Source of the DNA: Coccinella septempunctata
Taxonomy: Eukaryota; Arthropoda; Insecta; Coleoptera; Coccinellidae
Direction: 5' to 3'
Assembly: GCF_907165205.1 (NCBI RefSeq)
Contig: NC_058196.1
Coordinates: 19,138,501-19,202,500 of the forward strand
DNA: 64,000 nt
Both the position numbers and the translations under genes were made by a program. Below the pieces are notes generated by a model, which ran no database searches, was not told the origin of the DNA, and worked only from the letters and a program-made list of their open reading frames with translations. Shown here one piece after another: positions 35,180 through 46,386 of this stretch. How positions within the stretch are numbered: position 1 is the first letter of the stretch; the number at the start of each line of letters is the position of its first letter.

Positions 35180-38100
35180 ATGGACCAATGGATTCGCGAA
35201 CAATTTAAGTCCAAAGGAGGGTTTGGTACGGCAACTCTGGAAAGTCGGAGAAGTGCTTTACATACTAACAGGAAGGAGCACCGGAATATTTTATTGAACA
35301 AATTTCGTAACATCCCTGAAAATACTCTATCTCCACTTATGACCCCTAACGTATCCCAAGTAAAGAAGGTACAAGGTAAAAGTACAATTGCTTCTCAGTC
35401 AGGAGTAACAGGTAATAATAAGAGGATGGAACTACTTAAGAAGTGGAGGGAAGAGAGGGAGAAAAAAAAGTTAGAATCCAAGAAAAAAGCTAAGCCACCT
35501 TTCAAGGTATTTCATGTAGATCAAACAGATAAATTAGATGATGTATATAAAACTATCAAGGGGAAGCCAATAATTTCCAGGGGAAATGTACCAATGAAAC
35601 TTCATCCTCAGAAAGAAATGAATGAGTAAGTTCTATTGAAAGGTTTGGCAGTATTTCAGAATGCTTAGTTTTAGGAGTAAGTGTAAAACTAATCTTGAAT
35701 CGGTAAGCAGCAATCTTCAGAATAAATTGACAGAAAAGGCATCTGAGAAAACCAAAGACTTCAAACAGAAAAATGCTCCTAATAGAACAAATCCTAGCAG
35801 TGAAGTTCGATTCAAGTCTGCTAAACAGCAAAAAGAAGTCAAGAAATGTGAGACTATCAGTTCAAAGTTTCGTATGGAACAAAGAAAGAAAGAAAATTTA
35901 AAGAATTCAAAGACAAATTCAAGGATGTCTGGGAAAGCAATTAAAACAACAAATGAGAAAATTCAACCTAGCGCTCAGAAAATTTCAGAGGGAAAATGTT
36001 TGGAAATAAACAGTACTATAAAAAGTAAATCCCAAGTAAGTTATTGTGGTGAATTCTGATCATTCTCTGATAAAAAATTTCTCATCTTCCACAATTTTAA
36101 ATATTCTAGCACCTTTTATATGTATTTTCTACTCCAGTACCAGTTTTGCCCCATTACAGATTTCAATAATTATTTTCTTTTAGTTAGAACTCTTCCTAAG
36201 AAATCAGATGGTATTAGTTCGGATTTGCTGCAACTTAGAGTTCAGCACCTGAAATTTACCTAGAATGACTCAAATTATTGTTTGAATGTTAGTCTATTGT
36301 AATTTTCAATGAATAAAAATTTTGTCCTCAATTGAACACAACAAATTGATTATTATTTTGAGTTAATATGAATCATTTTGGTTATAGCCGGAAATTTTTC
36401 AGCAATCTACTGATGACCTTAATTGTTCATTATCCGAAGTGCCACGTAAAATAACAAGGTCCCAAAAGAAAACTATGAGTGTAAAAACTGATAATACTGA
36501 GGAGTTGATATCAAAGAAGAGATCTACAAGGAAATCTATTTCTGAACTTCCAGTTGAAAATGGAAGCGCTTCTAAAAATTCCCTCATTGAAGGTCGAAAA
36601 ATAAATATGGACCATGAAGATGGACAGACAAAAGAGGATGATGACTCTCAATGTGGGAAAAAGAAAATTAGGACTCGTAGATCAGTGACACAGAATGCTC
36701 TGGACTCTAACATAAATAATACTTCAGCTGACCTACAAATTCAGCAGAAAACGCCCCGCAGAAGTAGCAGGAGAACAAGAAGAAAAACTACAGAAGAAGA
36801 ATCGATATCTTCTGCGAAATTGCGAAAAAAGGAGAGGACTGATGAAAGTTCTCTGAAAAGCACTCCTGTTAAATCAAAGAAACCCATTGAACATAATTCT
36901 GATTTGAATGAAGATAGTGTTACAAATACTCCTAGTAAAGGACCAGAAGAGATTTGCTACATCAGTCCATTTGTTACTGTGAGTCGAGGAAAAGTAGCAG
37001 CCCGAAGGGAATTTGAGAAGAGGAAATCTCTCAACGGTGAGTTATTCTGGGATGGATGTTTCAAATTCAATGTTCCTTGAAGGGATCTCAGAAACTAGAA
37101 GAGCTAGGGCAAAACGAATGGCCTGTTTCCAACGTTTTTTTTATAAACAAAGAATGATGAAAATGGTGAAAACCATGATTGTGTCCTTCATTAGGAAGGA
37201 GGGAAAAATTTCAAATTACAACTCTTCATGGTAGGTAAATTCCACTTGTGGAAGAAGCCAAATATCTGGGTATTAACCTAGATAGAAAGCTTCATTGAAA
37301 CTCCCCTTTGGAGAAAATCATTCACAAAGCCAGACACCCTCTGTGGGCTTATCAAAGAATTTGTGGAAAAACTTGGGGGATAGCGCCGGAGCAGCTCCAC
37401 AGGCTTTATGTCACGGTGATTAGACCAGTAGTCACTTACGACGGCATTGCCTGATGTCCTGCACAGAACACAAACAAACTTGCCTCGTGATTTGAGGGGC
37501 ATTCCGCTCTACTCCAACCGCGTCTATGGAGACTCTATTAGACCACCCTCTCCTTCACATTTTTGTGCATGGAGAAGCGAGACTAGCAACTCACAGGCTC
37601 TACAACCTAATCGTGAACGTTCATGACAAACTTATTTTCGTGCCAAACCATCTCTTAGCCCAACTGGTGGCTGACGAGGTGCTAGGCATGAGAACTGATC
37701 TGGTAATTACAAGAACCAGCCCAGACAGAACCTTATTTGCTCTGCTGCCAACTGAGATTACTAGCTCTACCACAAGGAACTATATCTACAAGGAACTCTA
37801 TCTACAAGGGTCTTGTTAACTGATGGTTCTAGATCCAAACATGGCTCTGATGCTGGAGTCAACAGTCACAGACCACTCAGTGCTAGTCTTTCCCATTATT
37901 CAATGCGCCAATCACCTACTTGACAGGGACTGGAAGGGAAGGTTAATAAAAATCCTAACAAACAGTCAGGCTGACATCAAATTTCTGCAATTCGACACAG
38001 GCACATACTCGAATGCAGATCTAACCTCTCCAAATTGGGTCGCAACAGACTGCAAATTATTTGGGTACCTGGACACTCAGGGTTCAGAGGTCACTAATAA

Positions 38101-41100
38101 CATTTTGAAATTGTTGAAAAATTCGCTCTGGATCTTCGTTTTAAATGAACAGCGTTCTAGTTTTTTGAATAAAAAAGAGAATTTGCGAACAAGTTTCCAT
38201 CCAGCAATAGTGATATTGTTGCCAATAATTTCTTTACTATTCGTACCTAAATTGAAAACGCATTTTTCCCAATCTGTTTAAGCAAAATATTTTTTTAGGC
38301 TCTGTGCTCAATACTTCCATGTCTGGTACATCAGATCCCAGAAGTCCTAAGGCGGCTGCTGTTTACTTCACAAGGCAACTCGAGAATGAAATAAAAAGGA
38401 TTCAGAACTTGTGTGAAAAATGGCAGAATTACAAAGTATGTAAAACTTTTTTAAATTTATTTATGTGTCATCATGTGTTCAGGGTACAAAATGATTGCAA
38501 TCAACCTTATAAAATATCCCCCGCAAACCATAGGTTACCTCTTTTTGCATTTTTCAGATTTTTTATGGAAACCAAAAAATTAGGGGCGGTACCTTTTCAA
38601 ATTGATACACTAGCAAATATAATGCAAAAGGTAAAACCTACTCAAAATCAAGGCAGACAGTGATAATCGAAATCAATACAGACACAAAGCATCCAGAAAT
38701 CATGAAAATAAGTCGTTTAACAAAAAATTGTCTATATAAAATATCCAAGATTGCTGAGATAGAACCCCTAGAAGTTCGACAAAATTTAATTGAATTTCAA
38801 GTACGGGACTGTGGAAGGTGACTACGGCATCGCAAAAACGAAACAAAACATAAATATATGGCTGGACAGTAATGAATGGTTCAGTACCAAGTTCATCGGA
38901 TTAGATGCATCAGGTCACTTTTGAGGGAATCATAATTGTTGTGTCGTGCAATTTAGGGTAAAAAATAATGTAGAAAATCGAAGCAGTTTCTTGAAAGTGC
39001 TTATGTTATGTTGAAAAAGTGTTATGATGTTTCTCCATTTCATCCCATTTTTACGACGATTGTTGGAATGTTCAAGCAAGAATATTGTCATGCCCATTGT
39101 GAAAAAATTCATGAATAATTTAGACGAATGTTATTGGTGAGATTTCGAAGTATTATTATTCTACAGGCTGGTCCAGATCGTAACCAAGAAATTTTAACCA
39201 CGTATTCTACATCAAAAATAAGCCCTAGTTTGTCATATAAACATATGTCGAGAAATGTTTCCTCTCCGAGATATGGGGTGTTAAAATTATAGAAAAAAAA
39301 AATGTTTTTTATTAATAACTTTCATACTGCTTGAAATATTTTTATGAAATTTGAGAAATAGGTTTTGAGCGTCAAGGAGCACTTTTTGCATAATATCTTT
39401 TTTTTTTTATTCTACCAGTGGCTTTCGTACCGCAGCGAGACTGATTATTTTCAGATAAAAAAATGATACGCCACTGGTTTTTCCGACAATAAAAATTACT
39501 ATTTCAAATCCTTATTTAATTTGGAGGGAATTCGGTCTCTTGACTTTTTGCTGTACGAGGCACCGTTTCCGGTTATAAAAATAAAAGACATTCTCATGCA
39601 TGAAGAAATCGCCAAAATTTGATATAGCAAAAATAGTCTTATTATTATTATGTACCTACCATATAAAATGTGTTTTATTTTTTTAACCGGAAACGGTGCC
39701 TCGTACAGCAAAAAGTCAAGAGACCGAATTTGCTCCAAATTAAATAAGGATTTAAATAGTAATTTTTATTATCGGAAGAACCAGTGGCGTATCATTTTTT
39801 ATCTGAAAATATTCAGTCTCGCTGCAGTACGGACGCCACTGGTAGAATAAAAAAGAAATGATATTATGCAAAAAGTGCTCCTTGACGCTCAAAACCTATT
39901 CCTCAAATTTCATAAAAATATTTCAAGCAGTGTGAGAGTTATTAATAAAAAACATTGTTTTTTCTATAATTTTAACACCCCGTATCTAGGAGAGGAAACA
40001 TTTCTCGACATATGTTTATGTGACAAACTAAGGCTTATTTTTGATGTAGAACACGTGGTTAAAATTTCTTGGTTACGATCTGGACCACCCTGTATTTTTA
40101 CACTTGTGTCCTAAGTCTCTTCTGTCAGTTGGTATTGGAATGAGCCATATAAAAAAATCGTATAAGTTACTAAAAAAGTATAAGAACAATTCGGCAATCC
40201 CAAGTTTCCATTTTCATTAACACGTAAATATCGAACGAGCCAATATCCTAAACGAAACCACATGAGATATGTTTTTCCCACTGCTTTGCGATAATTTAGC
40301 TAACAAACGGTCTAGGGTCGTATTAGGATCTATTTCAGTAATCATTTTCAATTTTTTTTCAACTTTGTCATTTTGAAAGTTTTATATTTGATTTAGGTGA
40401 AACGCTCCATTTTGACCAGTTCTGCCTTCTGTTCAAAAAAAGCCTCACCTTCAAATACACCCTGTATATTCAGCTTTCCTATTTCTTCTTCCAGGATGAG
40501 GCTGATCTTTCCGAAGACGCATGTGGTCTAATCGATATGACTATTGGTCAATCCAATCTTCTGATCACAAAGAAATTCAACCAGTTCCGTGGTCTAATAG
40601 AGAAATGTCAAACAAATGATGAACTGGATATGAGGATAAAATGCGAGGACCTCCATGGCTTTTGGGATATGATGTACAAACAGGTATCGGATCTGGACAA
40701 GAGATTTCAAAACTTGGAAGATATGAAGATGAACAACTGGCTTGAAAAAGAACCAAAGATAAAAACTCCTAAAATTGCTGCCAAGGAAAAGAAGAAAAGT
40801 GGTCCCAAAAAAGTTTTGAAGGCTTCTTCAACTTTGAAGGAAACAATTTTAGGTGAGTTACATCTATCTTCATAATCAATTTTTTATTAAAATCGTTTGT
40901 CAAGATTGCACATTTTTTCACAGTTGCTAAAGGTAAGTTCACTCATATTCATTCGCTCATGTGTTGTAGTACAAGCTAGTCGTACCGTCGTTCGCTCCAT
41001 CCTTTGTGTTTTTCAATTCTTCATAATAATTGTCGTTCGGACTTTGGAGATCTCATCTTGTCCTCTTCATTAAGGCTCACGAACCTACGGCCGAATAGCC

Positions 41101-44100
41101 TGAATTCTAGTAAGAATAACCAGATATTGATTGCGATTTCTCTCTTATATCGAAATGGTCTTGACAACACAACAACAGAAAGATGTTAAAGATATCATTC
41201 GTGAATCATTCAACGATAAACTAATCTTATCAACGCTGGCACATACTGTCGCTAATCTGGTAATTGATAAACTGGATGAGAAATGGAATTCCCTGAATGA
41301 GAAGATTGACATTGTTGAAGCTGAATTGAACGTTCTTAGAGAGGAAAATGTGATTTTAAGGGAGCAGCTGAATCATTTTGATCAGCAGCGTCGTCGCAAG
41401 TGTATAAGGCTGCTCGGTATGGAAGAGCAAAAAGGTGAAGACCTCTCTTCAGTTGTCAAAAAAACCTTTTGCGAAAAACTGAAACTCCAACGAGGTGATG
41501 TACAGATCGATCTTTGCCATAGAGTGGGATCTGATACGATGAGGAAGAGACCCATTATTGTACATTTTTCTTCACTGCAGTCCCGTAACACTGTCTTCAA
41601 AAATAAAAGTAAGCTGAAGGGAACTAAGCTGGTCATTGCTGAGGATCTGACAAAGTATAACTACTCCCTTCTTAAACGTGTTATGGAGAGGATCGGGGGT
41701 AGGGATGTCTGGACTTCGAATGGAAAAATTTATGCTAAATTTGGTTCTGGAAAGATGCTCATAAGATCTGATGTTGATTTGGTTAAGTTGGGTGGAGGGA
41801 GACTGGAATCCGTTGTAGCAGGAGGAAGCACTGGTTCGGGCGAATAAGGTCCAATTTTATTTATTTTTGTTATTAAATATATTTTTTTTTTTTTCTCTCT
41901 TTCATTTTCTCTTTATATAGTATCGATTTTTTTCTTACTCTTATCTCATGAATGGGGGATCAGAACCTATGCTTACCGGTGCCCACTTGAATGTTCGTTC
42001 GCTTTCTGCCAATTTTTCAGAGTTCGGAAATACAATATTGAATCATAATTTTGATTTGGTTGGTGTTACGGAAACTTGGCTTCGTGCTGATGAAACATTT
42101 TCATTTGAAATTGAGGAATACAATTTTGTTCATAATGACAGAACTACTAGGGGGGGAGGCACGGGTATCTATATAAAAAAGAATTTACACTATCGAGTCG
42201 TCAACTTGGATCTTAATTTGGAAAATACATGCATTATACTTGAACGAGGAGTTAAAAGAGTGCTCTTCTGTGTGATTTACAAGCCTCCTAAAGTTGAGGG
42301 AAGATTGGGTACTCATGTGCTTGTTGATGACCTAGAAAATCTCACCATGGCTTCCTTGCCATTGGCTGATAATCTTATTGTCGTTGGGGATATGAATGTC
42401 AACGTTTTGGAACCTGATTCTTCTGACTCATCTTCATATTTGAACTCACTTCAAACTTTTGGATTACATCAGTTGGTCAAAAAGCCAACCAGAAAGCGTG
42501 CTTTGCTTGATCATATTCTCACAGATAAACCTGAGCTGTTCAAATATACGGATGTCTTGGACTGTCACTATAGCGATCACGATATGCCGATTTTTGCCTT
42601 GAATGGTGGGTTCACAACTGAGCGAACTGAACGATACGCAACTTTTAGAGATTTCACTCAATTCTCCTTTGAAAGTTTTCAGGAGGAACTAGCTAGCTCT
42701 GATCTTCAGGCGATCTTCAGGATACGTAAGATCGATGATAAAATACATTATTTCAACTCTGTTATTTTAAATCTGTTTAATAAACACGCCCCATATGTTT
42801 CTAAGCGCATCACGAAACCTCCTGCGCCTTGGTTGAACTCTAATATTAAAAAGCTAATGAAGGAGAGAGACGCCGCCAAGAGTAAATTCAAGAAGACAAG
42901 ATCGGAATATCACTGGAACGCTTATAAATTGCTCCGAAATTCTACCACTGAACTTATTCGAGTTGAAAAGAAAAAATATTTCTCACATGTCTTTCGTGGA
43001 GCTGATACAAGTGAGATGTGGAAACAGCTAAAATATTTGAATATCAACAGAACGAAAAAGCTGATTGATGTTCCTGACAGTCTGACTAATGTAGATGAGA
43101 TGAATGATTACTTCAATGGTTCTCAAAGACAAGTTGATATTGGGAAGTCTGAGAAGGTGATGAGATTCTACGACAGTAACTCATTCTGTGAGTTTGAGGA
43201 GAAACTTGAGTTCCATTTAGTGGACGAAGACATAGTATCTAAGTATCTCTGTGAGATCAAGTCGGAATCGAGAGGTATTGATGATATAGGCTCGCAACTT
43301 CTGAGATTATGCTGTCCGTTTATATTGCAGTTCGTTGTCCACATTATAAATAGTTGCATTGTTGAAAGCTACTTTCCTGAATTGTGGAAGAAGTCGATCA
43401 TCTTACCTATACCCAAATCTTCTAAGGTTGAAAGTTATGGGGACTTACGTCCTATAAGTATTCTTCCAACTATGTCTAAAATCTTGGAAAAGGTATTGGC
43501 TGTTCAAATCCGGGAGCACTTAGACAAGTATAGTGTGATTCCACAGGAGCAGTCGGGTTTTAGACGGGGACATAGTTGTACAACGGCCCTACTCAAGGTG
43601 ACTGATGACATCTTGACCGCTTCGGATAGGGGATTGATAACAGTCCTTATTTTATTGGATTACTCGAAAGCATTCGATACGTTGGTGCATGACGTCCTAT
43701 TTTCTATTATGCGCTTCACAGGTTTTTCATCGAGTGCCGTGGCTTTCATCAAGAGCTATCTTTCAGATAGGACTCAGCAGGTCAGGTTTGGTGATGTCAT
43801 TTCAGATCCCTTGAAGGTTTTGCTGGGTGTTCCTCAGGGATCGATCTTGGGACCGCTGCTATTCGTGCTTTATACTCATTATATGATTACTTTTTTGAAG
43901 TACTGTCTTGCTCACTTTTATGCGGACGATACACAGCTATACTATAGTTTTCCTCAAGATCAGTTAGAGCAGGGCATTGCGAGAGTGAACGAGGATCTCA
44001 AAATTATGAGTGAAATCGCTGAAGCTCACCAGCTCACTTTGAATCCGTCCAAATCAAAGGCCATTTTTTTCGGTAATGGGGATATCTGCAGTGCCTTGAG

Positions 44101-46386
44101 TCTGAATGCTGAGTTGAGGATCGCGAATGTAATGATTCCGGTAGTAGATTGTGTGAAAAATCTGGGTCTGTTCTTGGACCATAACTTGCGGTTCAGAACC
44201 CACATTGCATCTTGTGTCCAGAAGTCTATATTGAGTCTGCGCCTACTTTATCCGCACAGACGTTCCCTTCCTAGAGATTTGAAAGCTACACTCTGCAATT
44301 CATTAGTTCTTTCTGGTTTTAACTATTGTTCGGCAGTTTATTTTGCTTGTTTGGATCAGGAGACTATCGGAAAGGTTCAGAAAATTCAGAATTCTTGTCT
44401 TAGATTCATCTATGGTATCAGGAAATTTGACAGAATAAGTCATAAGCTCGATGAAATCAAATGGCTCAATATGATGAATAGGTTCAAGCTTTCTGCACTG
44501 GTTCTTTATCACAGGGTGTTGACGTCTGGAATCCCTTCTTATCTCCATAGGAAAATTAAATTTAGATCCGATATTCATAATCTGAATATAAGGAATCGTG
44601 GCCTCATCTCGTCCCCTCCCCATAGACTAACGTTATTTGAGAGATCTTTTTCATTCAATATCTATAAACTCTACAACCAATACATTGATTTCCGAACTCT
44701 TTCCGTGTCTGCTTTTAGGTGTCGTGTCTTTGATCAATTATTCAGTGAACAGCGTGCGCGCCGGTAGGCTGGTACATCGGGGTCTTATTTAGTTTTGTTG
44801 ATGTTAAAATTCTTTCTGACTTATAACGAGTCAATCTTTGATATCAAGTTTCCTTATTTTTTGTGGGACTCAGTGCTTTGTATTATGAATTTTTTTTTTG
44901 TATTATGAATTTTAAATAACTTTTTTTTTTTTATCAGGGTTTGAGTGGAAGAACAGAGGGCATTCACCCATCTGAACTCCGCCCTGTGAGTGTTGTAATT
45001 GATAAATTATGTTTCTATTGTGTCATTGAATTGGTAATAAAGGCCTATTATTATTATTATTATTATTATATGCTTTTAAAAGGAGAAATTCACCTTGGCA
45101 TATGATGGAAGTTTATTTATTTGGTACTTAAAAGATCTGAAGCTCTCCGGTAGAGCGTCCGGTAGCGAATAGTTCTAAAGCCTAGAGCCCTAGATGCTTT
45201 AGTGATAAAAGTGCGGTCGTATAGTGCCGTTTTAGATGTCTAACGGCCGGTTTCATAATCAAACCTAAAGTCGCCTTAGTTTTAAAGCTTCCTTTAACCC
45301 TACTAAAAATGACAATAAAGAAAGCTTTAAGCTTAAAGTGACTTTTAATTTGATTATGAAACTGGACGTAAGGCTCGACTATATCGGTGGAATTCATCTG
45401 TTGGTCAGATTAGGGAAAGATAAACCTATCACCTAGTAGTAATGGTCCACAATGCTAAATGGTGATTTACTCGGGCGTCGTGTGGACTAAGTGGGTTGTG
45501 AAGATCACAATCTAGAGTCTAGAGCTTCGTTTCAGTTGACTTTCATACCTGCTTTATATTTAAAATCAAATATAAATCGACTGTCTCAAGTAGATACTTT
45601 TGTAAGCTGAATAAAACGAAATGAAAATTTGTCGATAGTTCCTGCCGAAGATTTTATTTTATCCTTCTTTCTGTAGCACTACAACCAGTTTTGGATGATA
45701 TCCTGGGGTTGCCATTTTCATCTTATTCCGAAATAATTCTCTAGTTAGTAGTAGCTATTTGAACTAAAATCAATATTTTTTCCAGCTGCTAGAAAAAACC
45801 GTATGAAAACTTTGAAATCTGACTCGGACGTAGAAATCTTAATTGCCAGTAAGAAAAACACTCCAAGCAGACGGTCAAAGAATAAAGAACAAAATGAGGT
45901 AAGTTGCACAGAATTTTTCCTCAATTTCAAAATTGTTAGTTGTGGATAATCCAAGTAATTAGTCAAGTTTTTGGATTCTTTATATATTCCATAAATTCCG
46001 GTTAGGTTAGGTTAGGTTAGGTTAGAAAAACTGAATCCATGTTTTCCATATCAGTCTTATCGTTTTCACGCACCTCTGATATAAAAAACCGCAGGAAAAT
46101 TCTGAAAGTTTCAATTTTATTACAGATATCTACTCCTGCAAGAGGCATTCTGAAGTCAAGTTCCGTCAAATCTGAAAAGAGAAAAACCGTAGTGTTTCAA
46201 AATGTGAGAGATAGTACAGGTGGTGATAATGATAGTTTGAGTTCAAGTCGTGTTATTAAAGGTGAGTAATATTTCAGTTTTCAAGATTGCTGAGATCGAA
46301 TAATCTATTTTTCAACAGGTACTCCACTTCCATCAAGAAAATCAGAAAGATTAAGTTTAAATAAAAGCAAACTGGTTTTTGATTGA
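35180..46386 (+). CDS. mars: mars (HURP/DLGAP5 homologue), spindle-assembly protein, complete
   Basis: Coding exons are 35180-35625, 35660-36035, 36403-37036, 38299-38435, 40495-40852, 45786-45898, 46126-46261 and 46319-46386. They join in frame to 755 residues. The N-terminus has RKEHRNILLNKFRNIP and a KKWREEREKKKLESKKKAK coiled coil ending in PPFKVFHV. Exons 2-3 are Lys/Ser/Arg-rich. The GKAP (DLGAP) domain, residues about 486-612, has YFTRQLENEIKRIQNLCEKW and CEDLHGFWDMMYKQVSDLDK, matching vertebrate DLGAP5. The C-terminus has ARGILKSSSVKSEKRKTVVF. The family binds spindle microtubules near chromatin under Ran control and stabilises kinetochore fibres. ATG 35180 is preferred because a GTACGT donor (35115) and TTTTAG acceptor (35178) define a 64-bp 5' UTR intron that would remove ATG 35147. 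The exon 3 acceptor could also be 36387, adding five codons. AATAAA is at 46461. Confidence 0.88.
37230..38110 (+). pseudogene. I-type LINE relic with RNase H, in a mars intron
   Basis: Several frames, broken by stops, give the C-terminal half of a non-LTR retrotransposon polyprotein. VEEAKYLGINLDRKLH and LWAYQRICGKTWGIAP then LYVTVIRPVVTYDGIA form the RT thumb region. LTDGSRSKHGSDAGVNSHRP (TDGS) and RLQIIWVPGHSGFRGH belong to an RNase H domain, which marks the I superfamily rather than CR1. At least four stops or shifts show it is old. It lies in the 1.26-kb intron between mars exons 3 and 4. Confidence 0.75.
39162..40095. mobile_element. Giant foldback element, CTACAGGCTGGTCC family, in a mars intron
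   Basis: 934 bp is a nearly perfect palindrome. TACAGGCTGGTCCAGATCGT at the left pairs with ACGATCTGGACCACCCTGTA at the right. The match runs on through GTCGAGAAATGTTTCCTCTC, GTCAAGGAGCACTTTTTGCA, ACCAGTGGCGTATCATTTTT and GCACCGTTTCCGG down to a loop at about 39586-39667. TA is on both sides. There is no coding sequence; frames at 39499-39738 and 39650-39850 are the two arms read in opposite directions. Confidence 0.9.
40316..40478. repeat. Dispersed repeat end (family G), copy 1
   Basis: AGGATCTATTTCAGTAATCA, TTTTGACCAGTTCTGCC, TTCTGTT and a terminal ACACCCTGTA are shared with 52836-52958. This is another CACCCTG-TA end; the partner end was not seen. It lies just before mars exon 40495-40852. 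Confidence 0.65.
40924..40932 (+). other. Candidate 9-nt microexon of mars
   Basis: TTTTTTCACAG, TTGCTAAAG and GTAAGTTC stand in a row: an acceptor, nine bases and a strong donor. The nine bases preserve the phase between exon 40495-40852 (ends phase 1) and exon 45786-45898, adding Val-Ala-Lys before the ARKNRM segment. This rests on splice-site quality and frame only. Confidence 0.4.
41131..41847 (+). CDS. LINE ORF1 protein
   Basis: 238 residues from 41131; an internal Met at 41155 (MVLTTQQQKDVKD) is an equally good start. A coiled coil occupies residues about 50-90 (NSLNEKIDIVEAELNVLREE). Then comes a compact basic domain with RRKCIRLLGMEE, VQIDLCHRVGSD, RPIIVHFSSLQSRNTVF and GTKLVIAEDLTKYNYSLLKR. 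This is typical of retroelement ORF1 proteins that bind the element RNA as oligomers. The C-terminus is Gly/Ser-rich. No stop or frameshift is present. The minus frame at 41382-41636 is a shadow. Confidence 0.75.
   Translation: MRFLSYIEMVLTTQQQKDVKDIIRESFNDKLILSTLAHTVANLVIDKLDEKWNSLNEKIDIVEAELNVLREENVILREQLNHFDQQRRRKCIRLLGMEEQKGEDLSSVVKKTFCEKLKLQRGDVQIDLCHRVGSDTMRKRPIIVHFSSLQSRNTVFKNKSKLKGTKLVIAEDLTKYNYSLLKRVMERIGGRDVWTSNGKIYAKFGSGKMLIRSDVDLVKLGGGRLESVVAGGSTGSGE
41948..44767 (+). CDS. LINE ORF2: endonuclease and reverse transcriptase
   Basis: 939 residues without interruption. Residues 1-225 form an apurinic-like endonuclease: LNVRSLSANF, VTETWL, GGGTGIYIKK, VVGDMNVN near 147 and YSDHDMP near 209. 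The reverse transcriptase spans about 480-780: YGDLRPISILPTMSKILEKV, EQSGFRRGHSC, LLDYSKAFDTL, GVPQGSILGPLLF and the catalytic YADD at about 658-661. The tail has SGFNYCSAVYFACLD and LRFIYGIRKFDR. The endonuclease nicks DNA and the RT primes cDNA on the nicked end. All catalytic motifs appear present, so it may encode active enzyme. Confidence 0.9.
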   Translation: MNGGSEPMLTGAHLNVRSLSANFSEFGNTILNHNFDLVGVTETWLRADETFSFEIEEYNFVHNDRTTRGGGTGIYIKKNLHYRVVNLDLNLENTCIILERGVKRVLFCVIYKPPKVEGRLGTHVLVDDLENLTMASLPLADNLIVVGDMNVNVLEPDSSDSSSYLNSLQTFGLHQLVKKPTRKRALLDHILTDKPELFKYTDVLDCHYSDHDMPIFALNGGFTTERTERYATFRDFTQFSFESFQEELASSDLQAIFRIRKIDDKIHYFNSVILNLFNKHAPYVSKRITKPPAPWLNSNIKKLMKERDAAKSKFKKTRSEYHWNAYKLLRNSTTELIRVEKKKYFSHVFRGADTSEMWKQLKYLNINRTKKLIDVPDSLTNVDEMNDYFNGSQRQVDIGKSEKVMRFYDSNSFCEFEEKLEFHLVDEDIVSKYLCEIKSESRGIDDIGSQLLRLCCPFILQFVVHIINSCIVESYFPELWKKSIILPIPKSSKVESYGDLRPISILPTMSKILEKVLAVQIREHLDKYSVIPQEQSGFRRGHSCTTALLKVTDDILTASDRGLITVLILLDYSKAFDTLVHDVLFSIMRFTGFSSSAVAFIKSYLSDRTQQVRFGDVISDPLKVLLGVPQGSILGPLLFVLYTHYMITFLKYCLAHFYADDTQLYYSFPQDQLEQGIARVNEDLKIMSEIAEAHQLTLNPSKSKAIFFGNGDICSALSLNAELRIANVMIPVVDCVKNLGLFLDHNLRFRTHIASCVQKSILSLRLLYPHRRSLPRDLKATLCNSLVLSGFNYCSAVYFACLDQETIGKVQKIQNSCLRFIYGIRKFDRISHKLDEIKWLNMMNRFKLSALVLYHRVLTSGIPSYLHRKIKFRSDIHNLNIRNRGLISSPPHRLTLFERSFSFNIYKLYNQYIDFRTLSVSAFRCRVFDQLFSEQRARR
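45247..45366. repeat. 120-bp MITE, GGTTTCATAATCAAA family
   Basis: CCGGTTTCATAATCAAACCT with AAAGTC at the left pairs with GACTTTTAATTTGATTATGAAACTGG at the right. It lies in the mars intron, downstream of the LINE. Confidence 0.75.
46000..46025 (+). repeat. Interstitial (TTAGG)5
   Basis: Five perfect GGTTA units lie in the intron before mars exon 46126-46261. TTAGG is the ancestral insect telomere repeat, but short runs also arise by chance or repair. Confidence 0.8.

Larger units (their letters stand above)
40940..45070 (+). mobile_element. Near full-length CR1/Jockey-like LINE with both ORFs open, in a mars intron
   Basis: A 5' leader of about 200 bp precedes ORF1 (41131-41847) and ORF2 (41948-44767). 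A 3' UTR with AATAAAGGCC then ends in (ATT)n at about 45043-45070. A short tandem-repeat tail instead of poly(A) suits the CR1 side of the group. No clear target duplication was found, so the 5' limit is approximate. It lies in sense orientation between mars exons 5 and 6. Confidence 0.85.

Noticed and set aside
39499..40114. Frames in the mars intron
   Set aside because: They are the arms of the 39162-40095 palindrome read in opposite directions.
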